Below are positions 12,278-27,829 of a DNA stretch of 64,000 nucleotides, one piece after another. The stretch lies in NCBI GenBank assembly GCA_964017145.1, contig OZ024851.1:2914001-2978000 (forward strand), written 5' to 3'. The position numbers were made by a program, and so were the translations under genes. The notes below the pieces were generated by a model. The model did not search any database. It had not been told where the DNA came from and worked only from the letters and a program-made list of their open reading frames with translations. The DNA is from Agrocybe praecox (taxonomy: Eukaryota > Basidiomycota > Agaricomycetes > Agaricales > Agrocybaceae). Every line of letters starts with the position of its first letter. Position 1 is the stretch's first letter.

Positions 12278-12857
12278 CTTGTCTGGTATTACAAGTTTGT
12301 TCGCGTAAAGGAACCTGCAAGCAGCAATTGAACACAAAAAGATTGATTAAAGGTTCAATGGAGGCTGGAGCCCGCCCCTTAGCGGATATATTGTTTGGCG
12401 AGGTAATTTGATATAAACAACGCGTACGCAATCAAATTATTGGCGACGATGGCACGCGCGTCATTAATGTCGCCGTCCGGCGGCGTCCTTAGCTAGTCCT
12501 TCGGACAACCTTCAGAGCACTCTACGCGGCTACTGCAATCGCCTTTCTATGTTCCGTGAAATGATTGATTTCCTTACCTACTGGTTTCTGTCATCTGTGA
12601 ATCCGCCTAGTGCACGGATGCTGCTATTCAGTGACCAGTCGCTCGCCTCGTGAGGCTCGCCACAGCTTCTTTGAGTATGAAAGAAGGTATACCCACCTGC
12701 CATTTGATGGCGGATAACTTAGTTCTGCATCCAAGTTAGTCTTTTCCTGCTCTCATTTCGTAAATGGACTTATACAGCAATCGATCACATTTCTCGAACT
12801 TGAATTCAGACAAGAGGAGCCTTGGGTCCAAGTTCCGATCCGGAGGCTCACAAATCG
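12278..12857. other. Divergent intergenic region between CSN5 and the P450
   Basis: About 580 bp. It holds the CSN5 promoter on one side and the P450 TATA box on the other. No other feature is recognised. Confidence 0.4.
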
Positions 12858-12865
12858 TATAAATA
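12858..12865 (+). promoter_or_regulatory. TATA box of the P450 gene
   Basis: TATAAATA is only 18 nt before an ATG at 12876 but 69 nt before the ATG at 12927. This spacing favours the second ATG as the translation start. Confidence 0.5.
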
Positions 12866-12926
12866 ACGACAGTAGATGACTTCGCCGTTAGAAACCCCTC
12901 ACCACTCTGTCTGCAAACTGTCTGAG

Positions 12927-15094
12927 ATGCTCGCAGGTACCTCTCTCGATATGCTAGGCTTCATTTTCGTGATTTGCCTTGGTGTCTGGCTGCACAAACG
13001 TAGTCGGGACACGCGAAATCACCTTCCTCTTCCTCCTGGCCCCAGGAAACTGCCCATAATCGGAAACTTGCTGGATTTTCCCTCTTCATTTGAATGGGAG
13101 ACCTTTCAAGCTTGGAGTGTGCAGTACAGTAGGTGCCACAAGTACGCATACATACGCATATATTGACATACACTGGGATAGACTCTCCTGTTATCCATCT
13201 GAGTGTGGCCGGACGGTCTCTTATTATATTAAATAATGTGGAATCTGCTCATGATCTCATCGAAAAACGCTCAGCAATTTATTCCAGTCGGTGAATATAT
13301 TACAAGATAGACATTTGTGTCGTTTTCTAACGCGCCCAATTTGCAGGCCAAATTTTAGGGTTATCAATGAATTGTGAGTACACATCATTCTTCTCCTACT
13401 CCGTCCTTTCCATGCAAAAAATCGCTAATGGATTCTCAATTGATAGTATGGGGTTCGGATGGCTGCTAGTTTTTATGCCTTACGGTTCGGAATGGAAAGA
13501 CCGCCGCCGCCTGTTTATGCGCCACTTTCATCCGGATAACAATGAAATATATAAGAGAAGGGTGCTGCAGGGTAGTCGCGGAATGCTCCTCCAATTGCTC
13601 AAGAACCCCGATAATTACATGCAACATGTCCGTCAGTAAGTTCAAGTCTCGGAAAGTGACTTAAACTTTGCCTCAAATTGTGAACATAGCTCTATCGGGG
13701 GGACCCTCATGTCAGTAGCATACGGAAACGAGATAAAAACAGACAACGATCCGTATATCAATGTAGCAGAAGAAATTACCGGTCACCTCTCCGATGCAGC
13801 GGTTCCAGCAACAATGATAATCGATGTCGTACCCCTTTTGTTGCCAATATTGTCTCGTATACTTCCTTTATCCACTTTCCAAAAATCGAAACTCGAATGG
13901 AAAGAATTGGCTCACAAATTTCGCGATAAACCATTCTACAAAGCCCAAAAATCATTCGTGAGTATTTTAATGCCGGCTTGTTAGCTGTAATAAAATCTGA
14001 CTTTTCTGGGTTAGGAAAGCGGGGAAGGACAACCCTCCTTTGTATCACGCGCATTGGAAGATACCAAATCATCATCGCAAAATGAAATTATCAAAGATGT
14101 TGCGGCTACCGTATTCATTGGTATACTTTTGTTTTCTCTAGCAATCGACTGGCTATCTCGCTAATATACTACTTTTATTAGGGGGATCTGGGACAGTAAA
14201 TGCTATAGTGCATACATTTTTCCTCGCAATGCTGTGTTTTCCAGAAGCTCAGAGGAAAGCTCAGGAAGAGTTGGACAAAGTTGTTGGACGAGGTCGTCTG
14301 CCTGACTTCAGTGATCAATCGCAGTTACCCTACTTGAGCGCCTTAGTAAAGGAAACTCACAGGTAGTATTTTGCTCTATTGTGCTAGATGCCTTCTCAAC
14401 GTAATATGCGCAGATGGAGACCCAGTGGTCCTATGGGTGTGTTGCCTTGAATTCATGCAGCTGTTTGTCCATCTCACACTATCCAAGCTATTCCACATCT
14501 ACTGGAGAAAGATGACGAATATCATGGGTATCGAATTCCTGCACAATCAATCGTTATTGGTAATGTGTGGTAGGTGGCATTTTTGTATGAGCAATACTTC
14601 TCTTGTTGATAGCCATTGAAGGGCGATGCTCCATGATCCTGATACATATCCCGAGCCAGCTTCATTTCGACCCGAGCGTTTCCTCAAGGCAGATGGGAGC
14701 TTGGATCCATCAGTACGGGATCCCACTGTTGCTTTTGGATTTGGACGCCGGTAATGCTAAACTCTGTTACTATGCGTGGTGATTGACGCGTTTATCGAAC
14801 CTGTTAAATAGAATCTGTCCCGGAGCGCACATCGCCGATTTTACCTTCTGGATTATAGCAGCTTCTGTCCTTTCTACTTTTAACATATCCAGGGCGATTG
14901 ACGAAAGAGGCAACGAAATAGAACCGACCCTCGAATTTCGTTCCGCCGTAACATAGTAAGTGAAAAAAAAAACCCTGCAGGTGTAAAAAAAAAAATCAAA
15001 GAATTACTCTAGTCAACCAATGCCATTTAGATGCAAGATTGAACCTCGACATGAGGGAGTCAAGACACTTCTCCGCGCTGCTATGGATAATTAA
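12927..15094 (+). CDS. Cytochrome P450 monooxygenase
   Basis: A microsomal haem-thiolate monooxygenase. The N-terminal anchor (MLAGTSLDMLGFIFVICLG) is followed by the Pro-rich hinge LPLPPGPRKLPIIGN. Landmarks in order: the C-helix region EWKDRRRLFMRHF, an I-helix piece with GGSGTVNA in place of the usual A/G-G-x-D/E-T-T, the K-helix ETHRRWRP (ExxR), the PERF motif in FRPERFL, and the haem loop FGFGRRICPGAHIADF with the ligand Cys. About ten introns. An apparent stop at 14448-14450 lies inside a 51-nt intron (14437-14487) whose removal restores the usual P-M-A-I-P-H turn. The next intron (about 14571-14628) restores NVWAMLHDPDTYPEP. Translation could start at 12876 instead. It resembles fungal multi-family P450s annotated as O-methylsterigmatocystin oxidoreductase-like; the substrate cannot be told. 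Confidence 0.88.
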
Positions 15095-15270
15095 TTTGAA
15101 GCAACCGTAGTAGCCAATTTACCCTTCGTAATTTCAAGTGTGGTTTGCTTATACTTTGCCCCCCAAGAAATCATCTGAAAAACAAAGGAAACTCATACAA
15201 AGTTTATATGGTGGCGAGTATGGTATATATAATTCCCGTTTTTCATTCGCGTTCATACATTAGAAGCAAT

Positions 15271-17680
15271 TCAAACACCAGTTTGGGTCACAACGGCATC
15301 GCTCATCCAGAACTGACACCGTTCCATTTGTGTAGCAGTGATGGATTCCATCCTTGAACCTGTAACCAAATCATTTCCTCTATCGAGCCGCATGCGACTT
15401 TGAGCACTGCTTGCATCAGCTCGATTCGTAAATGCATTCCATGTGGGAGAAGTGGCGAGCTTGTTCTGCGATGGATCACCAGTTGCAACGAAAGAAGTCC
15501 AATATGCGATTGCTTCGCGTGATAAGACGGCTTCGCTCTGTAAAGTATTGACCATCTAACGTTGGCACGCATAATTTTGGTCAGGTTTTATGTATATTAC
15601 GCACCGCGTTGAAGGCCGTGAATGTGTTGCCAGCATTTGCAATTCTACTGAATTTGTTATAAGCACTAGTCTGGGCGGTACTGAGGTAAACGGGCAAAGA
15701 GAGCTCACTTGGTTCCTGCATAGTAATTTAGCTAGACGATAATATAGATGCAAAAGATTCAGCTTACCATCGAACAAATAGTAAAGGTCCGAGGTGTGCA
15801 TCGCGCCTAAAAAAGGACTGACATTGAACATGACTGTATCCGGGGCATCCCAGCTGTAAGAATGGACGGAAAGATCATGAGGCTAATTGTCCGTGGGATT
15901 GAAGGCATGAAAGTAACCTATAAGCATAAATATTTTTCACGCCTTTCGAGTTTGATTTTTGAGCCAAGAGCCAGTCCCTATTGAGAGTAAGAAGGGTTGG
16001 CATATTAGCGATAGTTTCAGTAGTTATATGTTATCTGGTAGGTAAGTAATGCAGTAACAACGCACATGCAAGTGAAAACTATGTCGCCTGCGATAGCTGC
16101 CGCCCGATCGTATTGCGTAGAAAATTCGCTTCCTGGGGTCCCTGGGGCGGGATATAGAGCTAGTGCCTTGGTGATGGTGTCGTTTGACTACAATACATAT
16201 GACTTAGGAATCAGGGGGCCTAGAAGAAAAGAGAAGAAAGTACCACGCTTGGCATCCTCGCAAATACAATTCGGCGAATGTCATCTTCTGTCTGAAACTG
16301 TGCAGGTGTCCCACCAACAAAGGTATTGCCATCTCCAGTGCAGTGTCCCCCCATGAAGTCGACGGTGCTGAACTTCCCTGAGGTGATAAGTCTCGATGGA
16401 AGGCTTGGAAGGAATCCGCCAGCTGACTCGACAACAGGAGAGAATGCAACTACGTGTATGCGATTGATTGCACTGACCAAAGCACCTGAGAGAATTGAAT
16501 GAGAAACTTAATGTTTACCAATTGAACCATATTTTGTCGACTCACCAACAGAAGCTTTCCTCAAACAAGACATTACATCCTTGCCAGATGCAGGACAGCC
16601 GATGATGGAAGTAGCACTGTCTGTATTGCCAGCTCCGAGTCAGTACCGCGGAGGACACACTGGAATTTATAGACTTTGCACACTGAAGTTAACCTCCACT
16701 TGGCTTTCATTTGGCGTCGGACCAAATCCAATGGATTGAGTTATCGCACGCTTGAAAGGGGCGGGCTTTGTGCCTGTAATAACAGAAAATAAAAATGATT
16801 TGTTTAACGACGGATATAGTCGAAAGTAATTGACCTCCAAACGCTGCAACCTGCATGACGACGCTTGCCCCTCCAGCGCTTTCTCCGGCGATTGTGACTT
16901 CGGCTGGATTACCCCCGAATTTTGAGATGTGACGTTGGACCCATTCTAAACCAGCTCGTTGGTCCAATAAACCAGCGTTCAGATCACCATCAGCTTCGAC
17001 TTGAGGACCTCCGAGGAAGCCCAAAAGACCAAGGCGATAAGTGACAGAAACGCCAATGAGTCCTCCGGGATGCTGGGCTACCCAGTCGTACAAAGGAAAT
17101 CCTTGGGGTGTCTAGGCCAGGTTTAGCGCGTATATTTGAGAATTTCAAGAGTTATTTACACCAGCGAAGAATCCTCCACCCTGTAACAGATTAAAATTAG
17201 CGAGATATTACTCTTGAGCAAGAAACCTTTGGCACGTGGATATAGAATACAACAGGAAGATTCGCGCCTTCTGTCACGTTCGTAGGTTTCCAGACATTCA
17301 GAGTCAGGCAGTCTAGAAATTATGACCGATATCAACGTATTATCAAATTATGCATACAACTGTTTACCTTCGGACCCAACTCCCACAACCGCTGGATTTT
17401 GGATGCAAGCTGGACCCCAGTTCCGGGCATCGGTTACTTCTTTGGCAGTCCCTTGTTCATTGAGAGATTTGGGTGCTCTAAAGCGGAGATCACCAAATGG
17501 AGGTTGTGCATATGGAATGTTGCCAAAGAAAGTTACTGGTCCATTGAGGAGGCCAGCGGGAGAGGTCGTATTTCCAGCAAACGCAGCGTATCCCAAGTCG
17601 ACGACCGGTCCCAAATCAGAGGTGAGGGACGCAGAGATGCCCAGACAACACGCAGCTATAGCGCAGATATGGAGCAACAT
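15271..17680 (-). CDS. Secreted type-B carboxylesterase/lipase, tandem copy 1
   Basis: An alpha/beta-hydrolase of the carboxylesterase type-B family, secreted via a signal peptide ([19 protein letters not shown]). Read in order: [19 protein letters not shown], the oxyanion loop IHGGGFFAG (made by splicing out an intron starting GTGCCA), the nucleophile elbow [13 protein letters not shown], and the catalytic-His block [15 protein letters not shown]. The C-terminal exon runs [19 protein letters not shown] to the stop at 15271-15273. About 10 exons, roughly 520 residues, the family norm. No disabling change was found. Copy-specific differences include IVFARMPSV where copies 2 and 3 have IVFSRWPS/GV. 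Substrates in this family range from lipids to plant or xenobiotic esters; none can be assigned. Confidence 0.9.
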
Positions 17681-18077
17681 TTTGTCAAGTGGAACATTTC
17701 ATGCTTTTCAGATTTATAGAGGACAAAATTGGTGGCAGAGAATATCAGAACCACCCGCACCGCATGTAATCATAAACATGGTCCATCTGGTAGTATTTTC
17801 CGTCCGGATAATGCTTCTCAAAGCTATAACGATCCCTCTCTGGATTAATTTGACTGTAAAAGTAGGAGTGGATGTGAAAAGGCGTCATTGGGGAAGCGTA
17901 GCCGAACCGGCTTGGAAGTCAGCTGGTTATTCAAGACATCCCACTAGTATGCAAGATTGTAGAGGCTTACGAAAAAGATCGCAGAAGAAAATAAGAAAGC
18001 GGCAGAAGGAGGAAAGGGAACATATTAACAAACCACGCTTTACAAGCTGCGGATGTGAAGCGCCCAAGGGTAGACGT

Positions 18078-18170
18078 TAGACTCGCGACCGGTACGTTAG
18101 GTGGTGATTATTCATTGCTTATTACTTATCGTGGCATTGTTTGGCTTCCTAACATCAAGCGGACATCCGT
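18078..18170 (+). repeat. Partial MITE copy at the esterase 1/2 junction
   Basis: It begins TAGACTCGCGACC and contains the GTTAGGTGGTGATT and CTAACATCAAGCGGACATC segments seen in the complete MITE copies at 25244-25385 and 26757-26895, but it lacks their other terminus. Confidence 0.6.
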
Positions 18171-18265
18171 CTGAAAAACAAAGGAACTCATTCAAAGTTT
18201 ATACAGTGGCGAGTACGCTATATATAATTCACTTGTTTTGTTTGCGTTCATGCATTAGAGCTAAT

Positions 18266-20689
<2,424 letters not shown>

Positions 20690-21117
20690 TTCGTCAAGTG
20701 AACCATTTCGTGCTTTTCAGATTTAAGGAGGACAAAATTGGGGGCGGAGAATATCAGAACCACCCGCACCGCATGTAATCATAAACATGGTCCATCTGGT
20801 AGCAAATTTCCGTCCGGACAGTTCTTCTAAAAGCTATAACGATATCTCTCTGCATTAATTTGACTGTAAAAGTTGGAGTTGATGTGAAAAGGGGTCATTG
20901 GGGAAGCGTAGCCGAACCGGCTTGGAAGTCAGCTGGTTATTCAAGACGTCGCATTAATATGCAAAATTGTAGAGGCTTACGAAAAAGATCACAGAAGAAA
21001 ATAAGAAGGCGGCAGAAGGACGAAAGGGAACATATAATTAACCGACTCGGAGACCGTGATGCCGCTGGGATCAAACAAAGCACGTTCTACAAGCTGCGGA
21101 TGTCAAGCGCCCAAGGG

Positions 21118-21210
21118 TAGACTCGCGACCAGTACGTTAGGTGGTGATTAGCCATTGCTTATTACTTATCGTGGCATTGCCTGGCTTCCTAACATCAAGC
21201 GGACATCCGT
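21118..21210 (+). repeat. Partial MITE copy at the esterase 2/3 junction
   Basis: Same partial element as at 18078, beginning TAGACTCGCGACCAG and ending at the conserved GCGGACATCCGTCTG. Its position at both unit junctions suggests it was carried in the duplicated unit. Confidence 0.6.
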
Positions 21211-21306
21211 CTGAAAAACAAAGGAAATTCGTTCAAAGTTTATACAGTGGCGAGTATGGTATATATAATTCACTTGTTTCATTTGCGTTCATGCGTTAGA
21301 GGCAAT

Positions 21307-23709
<2,403 letters not shown>

Positions 23710-24049
23710 TTCGTCAAGTGGAACATTTCATGCTTTTCAGATTTATGGAGGACAAAATTGGTGACAGAGAATATCAGAATCACCCGGGCCGTATGTAATC
23801 ACAAACGCGGTCCATTTCGTAGCGTTTTCCGTCCGGGCAGTGCTTCTAAAAGCTATAACGATCCCCTCTGTGGATTAATTCGTCTCCAGAAGTTGGAGTT
23901 GATGTGAAAAGGGGTCACTGGGAAGCGTGGCTGAACTGGCTTGGAAGTCAGCTGATTATTCAAGACGTCGCACTAATACGCAAGATTGTAGAGGCTTACG
24001 AAAAAGAACATAGAAGAAAATAACAAGGCGGCAGAAGGACGAAAGGGAA

Positions 24050-24058
24050 CATATAATT
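24050..24058 (+). repeat. Target-site duplication, left copy
   Basis: CATATAATT directly before the composite element; the same nine bases follow it at 26896-26904. Esterase copy 2 keeps the uninterrupted sequence (ACATATAATTAACCGACTCG near 21030), which shows the empty site. Confidence 0.8.
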
Positions 24059-24069
24059 TAGGCTCGTGA

Positions 24070-24138
24070 CCAGCCGTTATCTGTCAAACTCCGCTACATG
24101 CCGAAGGTCAGCCGCGAGCATCTCCAGATAACGGCTGG
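24070..24138 (+). repeat. 69-bp hairpin element, left copy
   Basis: It starts CCAGCCGTTATCTG and ends with the perfect inverse CAGATAACGGCTGG. An inverted near-identical copy sits at 26677-26745. Confidence 0.75.
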
Positions 24139-25238
24139 GAGTAACGGGGACGTTTAGTAGGGTCACGCAATGTCACAAAGAACTTGGCGAAAATGTTTCA
24201 AATCACCCGCACTTGTCAACCACGGACCCCTTCGCCCTTCGTCTCCGTCACTCCTCTTCGCTTTTCCCATCGCAAACTACGAAATCTTCGCCTCACTTTG
24301 CTATCAGGCTGCTGCTAGGCAACTCCTGGCAGTTCAACCTTCATTGGCAGATAAGCCCCTTTCCCAATGCCGGGCCCCAGGGCCCAGCTCGCCTGCCAAG
24401 TCACTTTCTCTATGTTCGATCTCGTTTTTGGGGGCATGCGTACGGTTGGCGTATAAAGGAGTGGCCACCACTGATAAAAATTCTATCTTATGCTGCTCCG
24501 CCCATTAAGAAGCCGTTGAACCTCAACATGGGGATTTCTGGTCAATACCTCGATGGCGACTCGTGAGTGGAATCCGTTCAAAGATAACTAGCTCACCCTT
24601 ATTTGTTACACCCAAGTCAAATCATAAACACAATTGTACCCACTGCTGCTGGAATTCCATTGCACGCCCACAATCCGACTCATGTTGAACGTCGGTCAAT
24701 CGCGGAGTGTCGGTCACTGGTCAGCAGTGCCCTGTTCATTTTCTACAACGCCAGAATCTGGTTCAATATCGCGCTCTTTCAAGGATATCAGAGCTGCTTC
24801 AGTATGAGAGTTGATTCTTGATGTGAGACAGGCGAATTCAGTGTAGCAGGAGGAAGTTTTGCGAATGTCCCCTTTTCAAAGAGTTGGTATGTGCCAGTGA
24901 TAACTCATTCAGTGTATTAACATAGGTCATGTTATAGTGTTATTAGTATGCCAATGGTGCTATATCAAAACAGCTTAACATTTTTCAAGCTTTTTCTGCC
25001 AAATAACGAACAAAAAGTCTGATAATTCAACTGTATTTGTGAAATACAACATTCTGAAAATTTATTATGATTTAAAACACTTTATGAAGGTCATACATAT
25101 TGGTAAAGTGGTAATTTGTTGAGTGTAGCGAGAGAGAGGCAAAATTTTGACGAAGTGATGCACGCGCAAAATGCGAAATTTCACCTAAGTCCTTGTCACG
25201 CAGGGGGCCTTCCTCCAAAACGTCCCCGTTACTCCCAG
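24135..25238 (+). mobile_element. Large inverted unit, left copy (1104 bp)
   Basis: Termini are CTGGGAGTAACGGGGACGTT at the left and the inverse ending ACGTCCCCGTTACTCCCAG at the right. Outer (about 24135-24660) and inner (about 24790-25238) parts align with the inverted copy at 25382-26680. The segment about 24665-24785 does not. The open frames inside are short, lack family features and start outside any conserved context. Confidence 0.7.
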
Positions 25239-25243
25239 TCGTT

Positions 25244-25385
25244 TAGACTCGCGACCAGTGCGTTACGGTGGTGATTTACTCATGTTTGGTCATTTGCTGT
25301 GGCATTGTTGTGGATCCTAACATCAAGCGGACATCAATCGGAACTCAAGCGGACTATGAAAGGGGCATCACCACCTAACGACTGG
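25244..25385 (+). mobile_element. 140-bp MITE, central copy
   Basis: It runs from TAGACTCGCGACCAGTGCGT to CATCACCACCTAACGACTGG with imperfect terminal inverted repeats (CCAGTGCGTTACGGTGGTGAT against CCAGTCGTTAGGTGGTGAT). It separates the two large inverted units and has no coding capacity. Confidence 0.65.
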
Positions 25386-26680
25386 GAGTAACGGGGACGT
25401 TTTGGAGGAAGGCCCCCTGCGTGACAAGGACTTAGTGAAATTTCGCATTTTGTGCGTGCATCACTTCGTCAAAATCTTGCCTCTATCTTGCTACACTCAA
25501 CAAATTACCACTTTATCAATATTTATGACCTTCATAAAGTGTCTTAAATCATAATATATTTTCAGAAAGTCGTATTTCACAAATAGAGTTGAATTATCAG
25601 ACTTTTTGTTTGTTATTTGGCAGAAAATGCTTAAAATGTTAAGCCGTTTAGATATAGCACCGGTTTGGCACCAGTGGCATACTAATAACACTATAATATG
25701 ACCTATGGTACATATTAGACACTGTATTCACTGAATGGGGTATCACTGGCACATACCATCTCTTTAAAAAGGGGACATTCCCAAAACTTCCTCCTGCTAC
25801 TCTAAATCCGTCTGCCTCACGGCAAGAATCATCTCCCATACTCAAGAAGCTCTGAAATCCGTAAAAGAGAACGATACAAGAACCTTCGTCGTCTTCATCA
25901 TCATCATACCGACACCCAGCTTACTCCAGTGCGGACTTTGACGTCGATTTTGTCTCTGCGGATAATGAAAGGAACCCTAAAGCCTGGAAGTCCCGCGAAG
26001 ACGCTCAGCGTCGGAGGCTCTCCGCGTATGGAAAGGTGTATTATCGGCCTGATTTGGATATTGCGGGGATGTGCTTCGATCCAAGCGGCGAAAGGATGTA
26101 TATGCTGGGTGTTGTCACGCCTGCGAGAGAGAGCGGTGTGGGCGTGCAATGAAATTCCAGCAACAGTGGGTACAATTGTGTTTATCATTTGACTTGGGTA
26201 TAACAAAATAAGGTTGAGCTGGTTGTCTTTGAACGGATTCCACTCACGAGTCACCGTCGAGGTAATGACCAGAAATCCCCATGTTGAGGTTCACAACTTC
26301 AACTTCTTACTGGGCGTAGCAGCATAAGATGGAAATTGTATCAGTGGTGGTCACTCCTTCGTACGCCAATCGTACGCATGTCCCAAAAACGAGATCGAAC
26401 ATAGAGAAAGTGACTGGGCAGGCGAGCTGGGGCCCGGCAGGCGTTGATTGAAAAAGGGCTTATCTGCCAATGAAGGTTGAACCTGCCAGGAGTTGCCTAG
26501 TAGCAGCCTGATAGAAATATGGGGCAAAATTTTCGTAGTTTGCGATAGGAAAAGCGAAGAGGAGTGACGGAGACGAAGGGCGGAGGGGTCCGTGGTTGAC
26601 AAATGCGGGTGATTTGAAACATTTTCACCAAGTTCTTTGTGACATTGCGTGACCCTACTAAACGTCCCCGTTACTCCCAG
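25382..26680 (-). mobile_element. Large inverted unit, right copy (1299 bp)
   Basis: Inverse orientation of 24135-25238 with the same termini. It differs by a longer non-homologous interior (about 25860-26155), which holds an open frame resembling part of a WD-repeat protein. The flanking portions (for example the GTAGCAGGAGGAAGTTTT and TCAAAGACAACCAGCTCA segments on the minus strand) align closely with the left copy. Confidence 0.7.
25883..26152 (+). pseudogene. Captured gene fragment resembling the C-terminal WD/DUF2415-type region
   Basis: A continuous frame of about 89 codons in the interior of the right unit. A Ser-rich run (PSSSSSSSYRHPAYSSADF) is followed by DVDFVSADN, REDAQRRRLSAYGKVYYR and DLDIAGMCFDPSGERMYMLG. 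The last motif is reminiscent of the terminal blade of fungal WD-repeat/DUF2415 proteins (LDIAGxCFDPSGxxIY). There is no start codon in context, and a stop occurs at 26150-26152 where the left unit has TGG. It is probably a piece of a host gene acquired by the element. The identification rests on a short motif. Confidence 0.4.
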
Positions 26681-26745
26681 CCGTTATCTGGAGATGCTCG
26701 CGGCTGACCTTCGGCATGTAGCGGAGTTTGACAGATAACGGCTGG
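26677..26745 (-). repeat. 69-bp hairpin element, right copy
   Basis: Inverted copy of 24070-24138 with the same CCAGCCGTTATCTG / CAGATAACGGCTGG ends. Confidence 0.75.
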
Positions 26746-26756
26746 TCACGAGCCTA

Positions 26757-26895
26757 CCAGTCGTTAGGTGGTGATGCCCCTTTCAGAGTCCGATTGAGTT
26801 CCGCTTGATGGCCGTCGGAGCTTAGGAAAACTCTAAACCATGACAAATGACCAAGCATGAGTAATCACCACCGTAACGCACTGGTCGCGAGTCTA
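26757..26895 (-). mobile_element. 140-bp MITE, right copy
   Basis: It reads CCAGTCGTTAGGTGGTGATG at the left and ends ACTGGTCGCGAGTCTA at the right. It is the same family as 25244-25385 in inverse orientation and forms the right end of the composite element. Confidence 0.65.
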
Positions 26896-26904
26896 CATAT
26901 AATT
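26896..26904 (+). repeat. Target-site duplication, right copy
   Basis: CATATAATT, identical to 24050-24058. It is followed by AACCGACTCGGAGACC, which continues the esterase 5' flank as in copy 2. Confidence 0.8.
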
Positions 26905-27010
26905 AACCGACTCGGAGACCATGATGCCGCTGGGATCAAACAAAGCACGTTCTACAAGCTGCGGACCATAAAGGTCAAGCGCCCAAGAGTTTATAAGCCG
27001 TGGTAGACAG
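26905..27010 (-). repeat. Detached distal 5' flank of esterase unit 3
   Basis: It matches the esterase 2 upstream flank around 21035-21117 (GACTCGGAGACC, GATGCCGCTGGGATCAAACA, AAGCGCCCAAG). It has been pushed 2.8 kb from its gene by the composite insertion. From about 27010 to 27829 I see only unique sequence with no supported gene; the last part is probably the leader of the ribosomal gene. Confidence 0.65.
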
Positions 27011-27829
27011 GTGGAATCATGGTACCAACAGGGTGAGCGCTTTCTTCTGCTATTAGGCACTGTTGAAATATGGATAGTCAGATTGACGTGATTAAGATTC
27101 GGAACTCGAGTGTACGGTGGCCAAAACTTACTTACAGATTTTGATATAACAATTGTAGAGAAAAGGCATGATATTGCATAACGTTTCCCTGACATAAAAA
27201 GATCTCACCATGCATGAATGCGCAAAACTGCGTATGTACATCCCACTGACTATGAACAAGAATTTGGTTAACCAATTGCCCATGAATATGACGTGCGAGC
27301 CATTGGTAGGAATATTGTATTCATCGCAGGGCATAGAGAGTAGTATCGTCTATCAACCTCAATCACCCGCCCATTGAACATAGACAGCCATAGACGCTGG
27401 ACGAATGTCGAACGGAGGACTCATGAACTTCGAAATTCGAAGGACTTGAACAAAGACTCTGCCGGGATGCCGTATTTGGATACGCCAAACAAACAACCAA
27501 ATATCGCCGTTCAGCGATCCACACAACGTATTTGACCGTCGTCGAGCCTCAAGAAACCCCCCCTCAGCAACGTGAGTCGTCTACTCTATGCTTTTCGTGC
27601 GTTAGGAAGGATTCGCGGACGATACATGGCAATTTTCTGGGAGTTCATAGCTCAATTTTGGTTGGATGGGTGAAACTAAGATCGGATGTCGGGAAAACAT
27701 AATGGGAAAACGTCTTCGGAAAACATCTTCAATGAGGGTCTACCCATGCACGACATTGGAAACCGTCTTTGGAAACGCCTTCTCTGAACTCTCCGAGCAA
27801 ACACTTGCTGATCTGTCTATTACAATAGA

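Larger units (their letters stand above)
24059..26895. mobile_element. Composite non-autonomous inverted-repeat element, 2837 bp
   Basis: Bounded by TAGGCTCGTGACCAG on the left and the inverted CTGGTCGCGAGTCTA on the right, and flanked by the 9-bp duplication CATATAATT. Inside, the order is: 69-bp hairpin element, a 1.1-kb unit, a 142-bp MITE, an inverted 1.3-kb unit, an inverted 69-bp element and a second 139-bp MITE. The sequence is therefore almost palindromic from 24059 to 26756. No transposase, reverse transcriptase or helicase frame is visible, so it must be mobilised in trans, if at all. A 9-bp target duplication is usual for Mutator-like elements, which is a suggestion only. Confidence 0.75.

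Noticed and set aside
14441..14450. P450 frameshift or nonsense pseudogene
   Set aside because: The stop lies in a 51-nt intron; splicing restores the conserved sequence and all P450 motifs are present.
17322..18080. Plus-strand open frame of 252 codons, with relatives at 20331-20726 and 23269-23907
   Set aside because: These are antisense to the first exon of each esterase, where codon bias keeps the opposite strand open; no family features.
24170..24566. Open frames of 112 and 117 codons in the left large unit, and 25904-26254 minus in the right unit
   Set aside because: Overlapping frames inside a repeat, broken by stops in the other copy, with no motif of a transposase or host protein.
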